Assembly: GCA_021404565.1 (NCBI GenBank)
Contig: JAAWWF010000001.1
Span: forward strand, 543,613 to 607,612
Source of the DNA: Roseivirga sp.
Lineage (GTDB): Bacteria; Bacteroidota; Bacteroidia; Cytophagales; Cyclobacteriaceae
DNA: 64,000 nucleotides
Reading direction: 5' to 3'
The notes beneath the pieces were generated by a model, which did not search any database, had not been told where the DNA came from, and worked only from the letters and a program-made list of their open reading frames with translations. Made by a program: the position numbers and the translations under genes. Positions 25,066 to 35,439 of the stretch are shown here, in pieces. How positions within the stretch are numbered: the stretch's first letter is position 1; every line of letters begins with the position of its first letter.

Positions 25066-27414
25066 CTACCTGAAAACTCTTAAAACACCCTGAAAGGATT
25101 CCTGAATAAGCTGATCATTCACAATAATCTGATATGTGAGCTTATAGGAGTATCTCCCATCAGGAGCTGGCTGGCCTTTCACTTCTCCATCCCAGCTCAC
25201 ATTCTGATCATCGGTAAAAAAGACAGTACTCCCCCACCGATTGAAGATTTGAAAACGATAATCGCTCAGAAAGCAATTGGTCAGTGGAACGAAGGTATCG
25301 TTCTCACCATCTCCATTAGGACTAAAGGCATTAGGCAAATCTACCCGGGGTATCAGTTCGCCTACAAAAACATCGAGGGTGGTCTGACAACCATTGGCAT
25401 CCGTAATAAAGACCGTATAATCCCCTTTAGCCAAATCGGTGGCCTCAGCTCCCTGTTGATTCACCGGGGTCCATAAGAAGCTATAATCAGGGGTACCTCC
25501 CAGCGCTTCGATACTCGCACCGCCATCGGCTTGCCCCGGACAGGCCAGTAGCACCTGCAGGCTTTCCAGATCCGGTTCCAGAAGTGGTGGTGCTACTACT
25601 GTAAAAGGAAGCCTGGCCTCGCAGTCATTCTCGTCCAGTATAATCAACTCATAATCTCCGCTTCCCAAAGTCAGAAATTCAAATCGTTCACCTGCGACCT
25701 GGCCATTTTCACCATTCACCGAGTAACGGTAACTTCCAGTACCGCCTGCTATGTCTACAATCAGACCGCCATCCTCAGTTTCAAAACAGCGGGTCATTAC
25801 GAGGTCAATTACATTAATAGTCAGTAAATCAGGTTCGGTCAGTGTTACTACACCCTGCACCTGGCACCCTGTAGCATCGGTTACGGTATAATTATAATCG
25901 CCCGCTCCCAGGTCGTTGCGGTTCAGTCCTGTACCTCCATCAGTCCAGGTTACCGAAGTTGCCCCGGATGTACCTGTAAGTCCCAGTGCTATCGTACCGT
26001 TCGTTTCTCCATTGCATACCGGATTACTTTGTATCACATCTACTACGATCTCGTTGAGGAGCGTAACATCAAGCGTATCAGAAAAGCCCTCACAATCGGT
26101 AATGGTGGGATTGAATTCGCGATAAGAGACCTTCCCCGTGGTAGCGCCATCGTTCCAGCGTACTGTGATTTCATTGCCATCGGATGCTCCCAGGATCTGT
26201 CCATTCTCAACCGACCAGTTATAGACCGAACCTGGTACCTGAGGAATGCCATAGGTTGTATTAAGCCGATCAAGAAAGCAGACCTCTGCGGAGCCTTGCG
26301 GTAAAACGGGGTCCAACTCCAGATTGATCTTTACCGGTAATCTCAGGGTATCGCTGACACAGCCTGCCAGGCTTTTACCCACAAGCTTGATCAGTGCGTC
26401 ATCATTGGGCCCACCCCAATCGATTACAATGTCTGCAGTACCCTGACCAGAAGTTACTACTCCACCCTCGACAATCCATTCATAAGTATCCGTTCCTATT
26501 CCCACGGCAGTGTAGGGCACTGTACTTACTGAAGGGCATATGGACTGGCTACCTTCGATTTCCGTTAGTACGGGAGCTGTATTTACATTAATGTCAAACC
26601 TACCAACACCCGAACAACCACTCCCCTGTGCTGTTACCCTCGCAAACAGTGTCTGGCTGGCAGCTGTGGCTACATAACTCCTGGCGTTTACTGAGTTTTC
26701 TCCGAGCAGGGCATCATTCTGTGTATTATGGTAAGTCACATCCACATCCGGTTGGCCATCTGCGATTTTATCACTGAGTTGATTCAGGTCGAAAGCCACC
26801 AGCCCGTCTCCATCCTGGTCACATATTTCTACATCCTCCACTACTACTTCAGGCACATCAATAATCGGGGAACTTGAGCCCCACTGCAGCTGAAACCCAG
26901 CATTCGTTTGAGAAAAATTATCGATCAGAATGATGTACTCCTCGCCTGCCAAAACCGGCAATGCACTGACAAACCCATTACCACTAGCTCCCGGTCCTTC
27001 TGATTGATCAGTCTCTGACCTTCTCAGCCCAGTATTGGCCGAAACTCCGGCAGATTGGGGATTGGTAGATGAGCAACGAATTGAAGCCCCCAGGTTTGTG
27101 CAGGAAACATTTGGCCCGTAAATCGCGAAATCAAAATCGTCCTGATCATTATTAGGAAGAATTGCAAATTCCAGAAGCCCATCCTGCCCTATGGGTACTT
27201 TGAGCCAAAGACTCTGGGTCTCCGAAAAACCACAGGATGGGGGTTGATTACCCGGGGTTGAAAAATCGTCCGTTCCAGTGCCATTTGAATTCAAGGATAA
27301 AGCAGCATTACCACAGATCACCAGAAATTCCCGACAGTCTGACTGACCATAAAGACTCGTTGCTAGTAGAAAGCTGAGTACTATGAAAAAAAATCGCGTC
27401 AAGATACCTGCCAA
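25066..27414 (-). CDS. T9SS-secreted surface protein with SprB-type repeats and gliding-type C-terminal domain
   Basis: A 782-residue exported protein with a signal peptide (FFFIVLSFLLATSLYGQ). The N-terminal 190 residues resemble a PKD/CUB-like beta-sandwich. PKD-like domains follow, then SprB-type repeats (for example NPVCNGETNGTIALGLTG and GAGDYNYTVTDATGCQ). The end is the gliding-motility-associated C-terminal sorting domain (LPNAFSPNGDGENDTF, IFNRWGSTVFF, WDGEVKGQPAPDGRYSY). Proteins of this kind are exported by T9SS and displayed at or released from the cell surface. The role is probably adhesion or gliding. The gene is alone on its strand. This is the main sign of gliding/T9SS biology in the window. 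Confidence 0.9.
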   Translation of the reverse strand: MAGILTRFFFIVLSFLLATSLYGQSDCREFLVICGNAALSLNSNGTGTDDFSTPGNQPPSCGFSETQSLWLKVPIGQDGLLEFAILPNNDQDDFDFAIYGPNVSCTNLGASIRCSSTNPQSAGVSANTGLRRSETDQSEGPGASGNGFVSALPVLAGEEYIILIDNFSQTNAGFQLQWGSSSPIIDVPEVVVEDVEICDQDGDGLVAFDLNQLSDKIADGQPDVDVTYHNTQNDALLGENSVNARSYVATAASQTLFARVTAQGSGCSGVGRFDINVNTAPVLTEIEGSQSICPSVSTVPYTAVGIGTDTYEWIVEGGVVTSGQGTADIVIDWGGPNDDALIKLVGKSLAGCVSDTLRLPVKINLELDPVLPQGSAEVCFLDRLNTTYGIPQVPGSVYNWSVENGQILGASDGNEITVRWNDGATTGKVSYREFNPTITDCEGFSDTLDVTLLNEIVVDVIQSNPVCNGETNGTIALGLTGTSGATSVTWTDGGTGLNRNDLGAGDYNYTVTDATGCQVQGVVTLTEPDLLTINVIDLVMTRCFETEDGGLIVDIAGGTGSYRYSVNGENGQVAGERFEFLTLGSGDYELIILDENDCEARLPFTVVAPPLLEPDLESLQVLLACPGQADGGASIEALGGTPDYSFLWTPVNQQGAEATDLAKGDYTVFITDANGCQTTLDVFVGELIPRVDLPNAFSPNGDGENDTFVPLTNCFLSDYRFQIFNRWGSTVFFTDDQNVSWDGEVKGQPAPDGRYSYKLTYQIIVNDQLIQESFQGVLRVFR

Positions 27415-27528
27415 TTCATTGGTTAAAGGACTCTTCTGTAACGGCTATTACTGAAAAGGCGCCCGGAATAAAAAACAATCAGACGGGAAATGTACCTTTA
27501 TGGTAATCCGCTTTGGTACACAAATTAT

Positions 27529-28500
27529 ATGTTCAGAACTGAAATACCTTCATTCAAACCGAGATTTAATATAGACATGAGCACATCCATACTATCCATG
27601 GGTTCGTGCTTTGCCAGCGATATTGGCCAACAACTGATAGATCATAAGTTTCCTGTCACCATTAACCCGGGAGGGATTCTCTTTAACCCCTTGTCCCTCT
27701 TTGAATTACTGGAAATGTCGGTAAAAGACTCTCAACCGGCCGGGATTACCTACCTGGAGCATGATGGAGTTTTTCTGAATCACCAGTTTCACTCGGACGT
27801 GAATGCGAGTAGCCGTCCCACTTTAGAAGAACAAATCTCCGGGGTAAAAACGGATGTAAGAGAGGGACTCAAACACGCGAACCTGGTCATACTCACTTTT
27901 GGCACAGCCTGGGTTTACAGGCTCAAAGCAGACAATAGCCTTGTAGCCAACTGTCATAAAGTGCCACAATCAAGTTTCAATAAAGAGCTCCTGACTGTGG
28001 AGAAGATTGTGCAGCATTTCACTTCCTTCAAAGAACTGATTCAAGAGTTAAACCCGACCGTAAAGTTCCTGTTAACGGTAAGCCCGGTGCGACATATTAA
28101 AGACACCATTCCTCTGAATAGTGTAAGTAAGTCGGTACTGCGCCTGGCCTGTCATCAAATAAGGGAAAACTTTGCCGAGACAGACTACTTTCCTTCTTAT
28201 GAGCTCATGATGGACGACCTGAGAGGCTATCGTTTCTATAAAAAGGACATGATTCATCCCAACGAGCAGGCCATTGACTATATCTGGCAAAAGTTTGTAG
28301 CTACCTTCCTTAGCGATACCACCCGGACTTTTGTGGGCGACTGGACAAAGATCAGAAGCGCCATGCAACACAAACCATTTCACCCGGCATCAGCAGCACA
28401 TCAAAAGTTTTTGAAAAACCTAATTCTGAAAGTTCAGAACCTTAGCGGACAGGCTGATGTTTCCAAAGAGCTAGGCATGCTCAAAGCACAACTTATTTAA
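27529..28500 (+). CDS. GSCFA-domain protein
   Basis: A 323-residue protein from the ATG at 27529 (MFRTEIPSFKPRFNID). An earlier ATG at 27490 is disfavoured because a TACCTTTA promoter-like box overlaps it. The family signature is ILSMGSCFASDIGQQL, with the GSCFA motif itself at the nucleophile turn, followed by NPGGILFNP, ILTFGTAWVY and the catalytic-looking YRFYKKDMIHPNEQA (Asp-x-x-His as in SGNH hydrolases). GSCFA proteins are SGNH-like and are frequent in Bacteroidota; their substrate is not known. It is followed by the DUF255-type gene with a 15-bp gap, so they are probably one operon. Confidence 0.83.
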   Translation: MFRTEIPSFKPRFNIDMSTSILSMGSCFASDIGQQLIDHKFPVTINPGGILFNPLSLFELLEMSVKDSQPAGITYLEHDGVFLNHQFHSDVNASSRPTLEEQISGVKTDVREGLKHANLVILTFGTAWVYRLKADNSLVANCHKVPQSSFNKELLTVEKIVQHFTSFKELIQELNPTVKFLLTVSPVRHIKDTIPLNSVSKSVLRLACHQIRENFAETDYFPSYELMMDDLRGYRFYKKDMIHPNEQAIDYIWQKFVATFLSDTTRTFVGDWTKIRSAMQHKPFHPASAAHQKFLKNLILKVQNLSGQADVSKELGMLKAQLI

Positions 28501-28515
28501 CCCTTATTACCGGAT

Positions 28516-30540
28516 ATGCATACCAACAGACTCGCTCAAACCTCCTCCCCCTACCTGCTTCAACATGCACACAACCCGGTGGACTGGTATCCCTGGGATG
28601 AAGAAGCTTTGAATAGAGCAAAGCAGGAAAACAAGCCCATACTGGTCAGTATCGGTTATTCAGCCTGCCATTGGTGCCATGTAATGGAACGCGAGAGTTT
28701 TGAAAATGAAAAGATCGCGGAGATCATGAACGAATACTTCGTATGCATTAAGGTGGACCGTGAAGAGCGTCCCGATGTAGACCAGGTATATATGGAAGCG
28801 GTGCATGCCATGGGCCTTCAAGGCGGCTGGCCACTCAACGTGTTTTTATTGCCAGATCAGCGCCCCTTTTATGGAGGTACCTACTTCCCTGCTAAGGGCT
28901 GGACCAACCTGCTCCAACAAATCGCTAAAGTATTTGACGAACGATACGATGACCTGGCCAGCTCGGCTGACGGTTTTATGCAAAGTCTGGGAGCAAGCGA
29001 GATTAAACGTTTTGGCTTAAACCCTGCCGGTACAGAACATACCAAAGCCGAGCTGCATGCCGCCTTTGTGAGGATGTCGGAAGACTTTGATCATGAAAAA
29101 GGAGGTATGGACCGGGCGCCTAAATTCCCAATGCCCATTGTCTATTCTCTCTTGCTTAAAGAATACGCTATCAACGGGACGGAAGCTGCCCTCAAGCATG
29201 CCACACTCACCCTGGATCAAATGGTCATGGGTGGTATTTATGACCAGATAGGTGGAGGATTCACACGCTACTCTACAGATTCAGACTGGTTTGTGCCACA
29301 TTTTGAGAAAATGCTGTATGACAATGGTCAGTTAGTAAGCCTTTATGCGGAGGCCTATCAGGTCACCAAAAACCCTCTTTACAAGCAAACGGTCTATCAA
29401 AGCATAGACTGGTTGGAACGGGAAATGACACATGAACTAGGTGGCTTCTACTCGGCCCTTGATGCAGACAGCGAAGGAGAAGAGGGTAAATTTTACCTTT
29501 GGCGACCTGAGGAAGTCAGAGCCGTACTTGGCCCCGATGCAGAGCTGATCATAGACTATTATCACCTAACAGATCGCGGTAATTGGGAACCGGGAAAGAA
29601 TATTCCTTTCAGAGATGAATCCAATGAGGCCTTTGCCAAACGGCATGGATTGGAAATCGATGAATGGGAAGACCTGGTACTGGCCGCCAATTTGCAGTTG
29701 CTGAAGACCAGAGAAAGCAGGATAAGACCTGGCTTGGATGATAAAGTTCTGGCTGGCTGGAATGGCCTCATGTGCACCGGCCTGTGCAACGCCTATGCTG
29801 CCTTTGGGGAACCCAGGTTTCTCAATATGGCTATCCGCAACATGGAGTTTATGCTAAGTGAAATGAGTGAAGGTGCCCGGCTCTTCCGAAATTTCAAAGA
29901 TCGTAAAGCCAGCATAGATGCCTATCTGGAAGATTATGCTGCCGTGATTCAGGCGCTCATCAGCCTGTATCAGGTTACTTTTGATGAGTCCTGGCTGGCT
30001 CATGCCCGTAGGTTTACCGAATACAGCATCCAAAACTTCTTTGATCAGGCTGAAGACTTCTTCTTTTTTACCGATGTTAATTCCGAAAAACTGATTGCTC
30101 GCAAGAAGGAGATTTTCGATAACGTAATTCCCTCGTCCAACTCTTTGATGGCCGAAAACCTGTATACCCTGGGCATTCTTGTGGACGAACCCGAATATGT
30201 AGAAAAAGCTAATCAAATGATCAGTCGGGTCAAGAGGGTGATTCCTTCGGCCCCAAAAGATCTGGCTCACTGGGCCAGCCTCTTCAGCAAGCTCACCAGC
30301 CCAACCGCAGAAATTGCTATTGTAGGAGAAGACATTTCAGAAGTCATGTTGTCACTCAATCAACATTACATTCCCAACAAAGTGGTAGTGGCTAAAAAGC
30401 CGGGAAACACTAGTAACCTGGCACTCTTACAAAATCGGGAAATGATCAATGGAAAAACTACTTTCTATCTGTGCTATAACAAGGCCTGTCAGCTACCTGT
30501 AAACAATCTGGAAGAAGTATTGAAGCAGCTGGGAATTTGA
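28516..30540 (+). CDS. Thioredoxin-domain / (alpha/alpha)6-barrel protein of the YyaL-SSP411 family
   Basis: A 674-residue protein starting [25 protein letters not shown]. The N-terminal 150 residues are a thioredoxin-like DUF255 domain with the redox motif CHWCH and the context [16 protein letters not shown]. The rest is an (alpha/alpha)6 barrel like an N-acylglucosamine epimerase or glycosidase ([41 protein letters not shown]). The family is conserved from bacteria to mammals (SSP411/SPATA20). I know of no established biochemical function for it. It follows the GSCFA gene by 15 bp on the same strand. Confidence 0.88.
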   Translation: MHTNRLAQTSSPYLLQHAHNPVDWYPWDEEALNRAKQENKPILVSIGYSACHWCHVMERESFENEKIAEIMNEYFVCIKVDREERPDVDQVYMEAVHAMGLQGGWPLNVFLLPDQRPFYGGTYFPAKGWTNLLQQIAKVFDERYDDLASSADGFMQSLGASEIKRFGLNPAGTEHTKAELHAAFVRMSEDFDHEKGGMDRAPKFPMPIVYSLLLKEYAINGTEAALKHATLTLDQMVMGGIYDQIGGGFTRYSTDSDWFVPHFEKMLYDNGQLVSLYAEAYQVTKNPLYKQTVYQSIDWLEREMTHELGGFYSALDADSEGEEGKFYLWRPEEVRAVLGPDAELIIDYYHLTDRGNWEPGKNIPFRDESNEAFAKRHGLEIDEWEDLVLAANLQLLKTRESRIRPGLDDKVLAGWNGLMCTGLCNAYAAFGEPRFLNMAIRNMEFMLSEMSEGARLFRNFKDRKASIDAYLEDYAAVIQALISLYQVTFDESWLAHARRFTEYSIQNFFDQAEDFFFFTDVNSEKLIARKKEIFDNVIPSSNSLMAENLYTLGILVDEPEYVEKANQMISRVKRVIPSAPKDLAHWASLFSKLTSPTAEIAIVGEDISEVMLSLNQHYIPNKVVVAKKPGNTSNLALLQNREMINGKTTFYLCYNKACQLPVNNLEEVLKQLGI

Positions 30541-30612
30541 AGATCGCGCCTGCCATAACAACCTCTTTTTTTGACTAATTTGTGCCTTTAAGATCAGAGC
30601 CCACTGCATAGA

Positions 30613-33126
30613 TTGAGTAATCTCCAATTAAATATTGATGCCCCGGAAGGGAGTGATACTTTGTTTGCCGACATAGCGCTTCCCGTGCCTATTCCAAGAC
30701 TTTTTACCTACAGAGTGCCCGAAGAAATCAGGGAGAGTATTTGCCCCGGGGTCAGGGTGATTGTACAGTTTGGTAAGAAGAAGGTGATTACCGGTATCGT
30801 AGAAAAGCTACATCAGACTCCTCCCGATGTCTATGTAGCCAAACCCATCCTGGAATTACTGGATACAGAGCCTATGGTGACTGAGCGGCAAATGGTGACC
30901 ATGCGATGGATGGCCAAATACTATATGTGCACACTTGGAGAAGTGGTGAACGCAGCACTTCCTTCTGGCCTGAAGCTCAGCAGTGAATCACGCATTCAGC
31001 TGCACCCTGACCATGTCTGGTCGGAAAGCGAATACCCCTTTGACGATCGTGAGCTGATCATTTTAAATGCCCTCGACCATAACGATTCACTGACTTATCG
31101 CGAAGCTGCTGATCTGATCGTGATGAAGAGTGCCTATCGCTACATCAAGTCGCTGGTGCAAAAAGAAGTGATCATTATCTATGAGGAGCTAAGAGAAAAA
31201 TATAAACCCAAGCGAGTTAAAAAGATCAGACTGAATGATCAGTTCTTGCAGAATGAGGAACAGTTGGAACTGCTCTTCGCACAATTGGAAAAACGGCCAA
31301 AGCAAAGCGACATACTGCTCAAATACCTGCAGGAAGTACCCATCTATCAGACTCCCGAAGCCAATGAGACGGGAATTCTTAAGAATACCATCAAGCAGGC
31401 TGGCCTTTCTACCGCATCGCTCAATACCCTCATTAAAAATAACATCTTAGTCGAATTTGAAGAGATCGTCTCAAGGTTCTCAGACTTGGATCAGGGTAAT
31501 AAAGTCATAGAGCTGAGTGAGGTACAGCAGCAAGCTCAAAACGAAATACTTACGCACTTTGAAGACAAGAACACCGTCTTGCTTCATGGAGTAACCGGCA
31601 GCGGTAAAACCGAGATTTACATTTCGCTGATCCAGGCTGCACTTGAAAACGGTGATCAGGTGCTTTACCTGCTACCCGAAATAGCCCTCACCGCCCAGAT
31701 TGTTACCCGTTTGAAAGCCGTATTTGGTGATCAGATGGGGGTTTACCATTCCAAATTCTCAGACAATGAACGTGTGGAGGTTTGGCAGGGTCTGCTCGAT
31801 GGTCGTTTCTCTTTTATCGTAGGTGTTCGTAGTGCCGTCTTTCTACCCTTTCAGGACCTGGGCCTTATCATAGTAGATGAGGAACACGAAAATTCCTACA
31901 AGCAATACGAACCTGCCCCTCGCTACAATGCCCGCGATGTGGCCTTGTACCTGGCGCATGTGCATGGAGGTAAAACCATCTTAGGCTCGGCCACTCCTTC
32001 CATCGAATCCTATGCCAACGCAGAGAGTCAAAAATACGGACTTGTCAATCTGGGAGAGCGCTATGGCGGGTCGCAGCTCCCGGAAATGATTACTGCGGAT
32101 GTACGGGTTGAGCGAAAGAGGAAAACCATTGTCGGTCATTTTTCTTCCGTATTAGTGGAAGCGCTACAGCAGGCGCTGGAAAAGAAAGAACAGGCCATCA
32201 TTTTCCAAAACAGACGGGGGTATTCGAATTATATCACCTGCGAGGATTGCGGCTATATTCCCGAATGTCCTCATTGTGCGGTAAGCCTTACCTATCATCA
32301 GTACAAGAATCAGCTCAACTGCCACTATTGTGGACACCGGGAACCGGTTCCGGTAGTTTGTCCTGCCTGTGGTAGCACCAGGGTGCGTACCGTGGGTATG
32401 GGCACCGAAAAGATTGAAGAAGATTTACAGCTGATCTTCCCGGAGGCCCGCATCCAGCGCATGGACCTTGAAACCACCCGGACCAAGTACGCCTACCAAA
32501 ACATCATTCATGATTTTGAGAAAGGTGATATTGATATCCTCGTGGGCACCCAGATGGTCAGCAAGGGGCTGGATTTTGACAAGGTAAGCGTGGTAGGCGT
32601 TTTCGATACCGATCGTATGATTCACTTCCCTGATTTCAGATCAATCGAACGAACCTACCAGATGGTAACGCAGGTGAGTGGCAGGGCGGGTCGCAGAAAT
32701 GTGCCCGGCAAAGTGATTCTGCAAACGGGCAATCCTGATCAACCAATCATAAAACTCATTCTGGAGCAGGACTATCAATCCTTCTATCAAATGGAAATGA
32801 GGGAAAGGGATAATTATAACTATCCACCCTTTGTGCGTATGATCAAGATATTGGTGAGAAGCAAAGACAAACAGCTTACCGCACGGGCAGCCGATCATAT
32901 GTGTAATATCCTCAAAGAAGACCTGGGCCCCTCCCGTCTTCTGGGTCCTCAGGAGCCTATTATCAATAAAATCAGAGACAAATACCTGATGGAGATTTAC
33001 CTGAAGGTGGAGAAGAAATATAAAATAGAGGCCGTAAAAGACATAATTTCTGCCGCCTACATTGAACTTTTGAAGACAAAGGAATACTCTTCTGTAGAGT
33101 TTATTTATGATGTAGACCCTTACTAG
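30613..33126 (+). CDS. priA: Primosomal protein N' (replication-restart helicase)
   Basis: An 837-residue PriA. The start is a TTG at 30613, since no in-frame ATG precedes the conserved ADIALPVPIPRLFTYRVP. The DNA-binding N-terminal domain is followed by the helicase core: Walker A GVTGSGKTEIY, DEEH box (IIVDEEHENSYKQYE), and the helicase C-terminal domain with GTQMVSKGLDFD. Inserted between is the zinc module with eight cysteines (CEDCGYIPECPHC, CHYCG, CPACG), all intact. PriA recognises stalled forks and loads the replicative helicase. It appears to be a single gene; the next gene starts 75 bp later. Confidence 0.96.
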   Translation: MSNLQLNIDAPEGSDTLFADIALPVPIPRLFTYRVPEEIRESICPGVRVIVQFGKKKVITGIVEKLHQTPPDVYVAKPILELLDTEPMVTERQMVTMRWMAKYYMCTLGEVVNAALPSGLKLSSESRIQLHPDHVWSESEYPFDDRELIILNALDHNDSLTYREAADLIVMKSAYRYIKSLVQKEVIIIYEELREKYKPKRVKKIRLNDQFLQNEEQLELLFAQLEKRPKQSDILLKYLQEVPIYQTPEANETGILKNTIKQAGLSTASLNTLIKNNILVEFEEIVSRFSDLDQGNKVIELSEVQQQAQNEILTHFEDKNTVLLHGVTGSGKTEIYISLIQAALENGDQVLYLLPEIALTAQIVTRLKAVFGDQMGVYHSKFSDNERVEVWQGLLDGRFSFIVGVRSAVFLPFQDLGLIIVDEEHENSYKQYEPAPRYNARDVALYLAHVHGGKTILGSATPSIESYANAESQKYGLVNLGERYGGSQLPEMITADVRVERKRKTIVGHFSSVLVEALQQALEKKEQAIIFQNRRGYSNYITCEDCGYIPECPHCAVSLTYHQYKNQLNCHYCGHREPVPVVCPACGSTRVRTVGMGTEKIEEDLQLIFPEARIQRMDLETTRTKYAYQNIIHDFEKGDIDILVGTQMVSKGLDFDKVSVVGVFDTDRMIHFPDFRSIERTYQMVTQVSGRAGRRNVPGKVILQTGNPDQPIIKLILEQDYQSFYQMEMRERDNYNYPPFVRMIKILVRSKDKQLTARAADHMCNILKEDLGPSRLLGPQEPIINKIRDKYLMEIYLKVEKKYKIEAVKDIISAAYIELLKTKEYSSVEFIYDVDPY

Positions 33127-33200
33127 TCTGGCCATTAGATAAATAACAGGCGATATAAGGCATGGACATCATTGCTTAAATTGGGTTTTATTCTTGCTGT

Positions 33201-33788
33201 ATGTCTTCCGTTTTTGTCCTTCTCATCTTTCTCGCACACCTGCTGTTGTTTTCACTCTTTTACTTTCTTCTTTTGAAGTTCTTCAAACATCAGAAATGGT
33301 TTCAAAAGGCAGGAAAAAAGCTGCTGGAAACCAAAGAACATCAGCTCAAAACCAATGGTCTGCTGAAGCGGTTTTCGCGGGCCGTGGACTCAGGCAATAT
33401 ATGGAAAGCCAGACTGATCATCGGCTGTCTTATTTTTGTGAAGTCAGTTGGTATGACTGCGATTGGTTTGGTGGGCTTCAGCCTTATAATGGTTCTCATA
33501 CAGGCGATAATGACAGCCGCTATTTTTGAGCAGGTCAGACTGCGTGGTATTTCAGCTCAGGGCTTTTTAAAAACGTTGAGTTTTCAACTTATAGCCATGC
33601 TGAGTGCGGCTGTAGTCGGCAACCTACTTGGTTGGAGGATGTTTATAGATGAATTGAGTTTGAACCATGCTCTTGTCAGTGAATCGTACATAATCCTGAC
33701 CCTAAGCCTTATAGTGGTGTTTTTCTGCTGGCTTGCGGCCAAAACTGAAGTCAGATTCTATCAGGAGAATAAAACACTTATCGGCTGA
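33201..33788 (+). CDS. Four-helix membrane protein, unknown function
   Basis: A 195-residue protein with about four predicted transmembrane helices. The first is at the N-terminus (VFVLLIFLAHLLLFSLFYFLLL); two closely spaced helices lie at about residues 75-115 (IIGCLIFVKSVGMTAIGLVGFSLIMVL, as written across them); the last is near the C-terminus (YIILTLSLIVVFFCWLAA). A basic cytoplasmic loop lies after the first. No recognised domain or conserved motif is seen. It is convergent with the antiporter gene (3' ends 18 bp apart) and lies 75 bp after priA, possibly in its transcript. No function is proposed. Confidence 0.6.
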   Translation: MSSVFVLLIFLAHLLLFSLFYFLLLKFFKHQKWFQKAGKKLLETKEHQLKTNGLLKRFSRAVDSGNIWKARLIIGCLIFVKSVGMTAIGLVGFSLIMVLIQAIMTAAIFEQVRLRGISAQGFLKTLSFQLIAMLSAAVVGNLLGWRMFIDELSLNHALVSESYIILTLSLIVVFFCWLAAKTEVRFYQENKTLIG

Positions 33789-33806
33789 CGCTGATTGATA
33801 AAGAAG

Positions 33807-35180
33807 CTAATCTGCCGTTGGGTTGCCCATCTCCTTATTCTCTTCATCATTGCTCTCAGCTTCTGGTTCTGTCGCTGGCTTTTCGGGCTCTTCCTCCTCT
33901 TCATAGTCTTCACTCATTCTTTGCACAAAGTAAGACACCTCCTTGCCTCCGGGTACATCCAGATCGGCCAGTTTCTCGGGTTCGACTTCGAGATCTTCTT
34001 CAGACTTACCATACTTGATCAGCCCCCAGGTCATAATCACACTTGTGACAATGATGGTAACCAGAATAATGTCCTGATTGAAGCTTTCCGATTCCAGGGA
34101 GGCAGGAATGGAGAAAAATAACAGGACCGTGATCAACCCGCGTGGTGTAATGAACAGCTCAGGTAAAATTGATCCCTTCCAGTAAAAGAGCTTGAGGAAC
34201 AGATAACGGGTAATAAAGAAAACTGCTACGATCAGTAACCCGATCCCCCATAGTTCAAAGTCTATGAGTCCTGCCAGGTCCAGCGAAGCTCCAAACATCA
34301 CAAAGAAAAAAGTACGAATCACAAAGGCTGATTCCTTGGTAACCAGGTGCAGATTTTTCAGAATATCATCCACTGCTTTTTGGTCTACCCAGCTTTTGAG
34401 CTTGCCAAAAAAGAAGAGGTTGCAGTTATTGATCAGCAGGCCAAATACCAAAATAATCACGAGTGAAGACAAGTGCATTTGCTTGCCTATGGCATAGAGC
34501 AGCATGAGTACGGCTATTAGCAAAAAGAATTTCACGTCCCCGGTGAGTCTTTGGAACAGCATCACCAGTGCGTAGCTCACCACAAAGGACACCACAATGG
34601 TGATTACGATATTCCCTATGATGCTATAAACCACAGTATTAGCACTCTCGGCCCCTACATTGTCTTTCAGAAAATAGAAAAACATGATCCCCAGAATATC
34701 TGAAAAGGTACTCTCGTAGATCATAAACTCCTTTTTGCTCTCAATCAGCCTTCCCACACTGGGGATTACAATGGCGCTACTCATTATAGAAAGCGGTATA
34801 GCATAAACAAGCGACACGATAGGGTCTTCGTGATAATACTGATTAATGATAAAGGAGATGATAAAAGCACATGCCATCAGTGAGAGAAGTGCTACCAGAA
34901 ATGACTTCCATATGGTGGGCCACTTTTCTCTTGTCAGTTCCAGGTCCATCGCCCCTTCCAACACAATCATGATCAGCCCAACTATACCAATTACCTCAAT
35001 ACTTTCTTTCACAAAAGCACTGACACTCAGGTCGTATAGCTTCAAAACAAACTCTACCCCTACACCCAAAAGAATCAGAAGAATCACACTGGGTACATTG
35101 GTCTTCTTAGAGAACACATTGAAGACGTGAGAGAAAATGATCACACAAGAGAGTGCAATCACAAGGCTGTAGGCATTCAT
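33807..35180 (-). CDS. Cation/proton antiporter (CPA family)
   Basis: A 457-residue membrane protein with about 12 transmembrane helices over residues 1-390, matching the Na+/H+ exchanger (CPA) fold: NVPSVILLILLGVGVEF, an ivleGAMDLELT element in helix 3-4 (VLEGAMDLELTREKW), and IYESTFSDILGIMFFYFL, where the acidic residue sits in the unwound helix of the ion-binding site. RGLITVLLFFSIPAS is near the end. The C-terminal 70 residues are a Glu-rich cytoplasmic tail with no TrkA-like domain. It probably exchanges Na+ or K+ for H+; the ion is not fixed. The gene stands alone. Confidence 0.85.
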   Translation of the reverse strand: MNAYSLVIALSCVIIFSHVFNVFSKKTNVPSVILLILLGVGVEFVLKLYDLSVSAFVKESIEVIGIVGLIMIVLEGAMDLELTREKWPTIWKSFLVALLSLMACAFIISFIINQYYHEDPIVSLVYAIPLSIMSSAIVIPSVGRLIESKKEFMIYESTFSDILGIMFFYFLKDNVGAESANTVVYSIIGNIVITIVVSFVVSYALVMLFQRLTGDVKFFLLIAVLMLLYAIGKQMHLSSLVIILVFGLLINNCNLFFFGKLKSWVDQKAVDDILKNLHLVTKESAFVIRTFFFVMFGASLDLAGLIDFELWGIGLLIVAVFFITRYLFLKLFYWKGSILPELFITPRGLITVLLFFSIPASLESESFNQDIILVTIIVTSVIMTWGLIKYGKSEEDLEVEPEKLADLDVPGGKEVSYFVQRMSEDYEEEEEPEKPATEPEAESNDEENKEMGNPTAD

Positions 35181-35200
35181 AAGTTAATAATAGGGAAATT

Positions 35201-35317
35201 GTGAAGTTGTTTGCAGTGTTAGTACTAATATTTTCAGGTTGCTGGCAAGAACCTTTTGCCTTATTTAATACCTACATTCCTTTTTTCTCATCAAAGCAGC
35301 CTCCAAGACTTGAATAA
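35201..35317 (+). CDS. Possible micro-lipoprotein or signal-peptide remnant (38 codons)
   Basis: A GTG at 35201 opens a 38-codon frame that reads as a lipoprotein signal: a basic start, a hydrophobic core (KLFAVLVLIFSGCWQEP) and a lipobox-like FSGC, then 24 more residues to TAA at 35315. It may be a tiny lipoprotein of the entericidin kind, or the 5' stump of a decayed lipoprotein gene. A GTG start and the short length make this a weak call. It is divergent from the antiporter gene by 20 bp. Confidence 0.22.
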   Translation: MKLFAVLVLIFSGCWQEPFALFNTYIPFFSSKQPPRLE

Positions 35318-35439
35318 ATCTTTTGCCACAGAAGCGATGATCAATTAATAATGGAGAAATACGTCAGTTATTCCCTTCAATCCTTTTATGCTCACTACCA
35401 ACCTCTTTTTTAAAGACTTCAGAATAATTATAATTATAA

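Noticed and set aside
25249-26591. Several + strand open frames inside the SprB-repeat gene
   Set aside because: They lie wholly within a strong - strand gene with clear domains; repeats and low stop density explain them.
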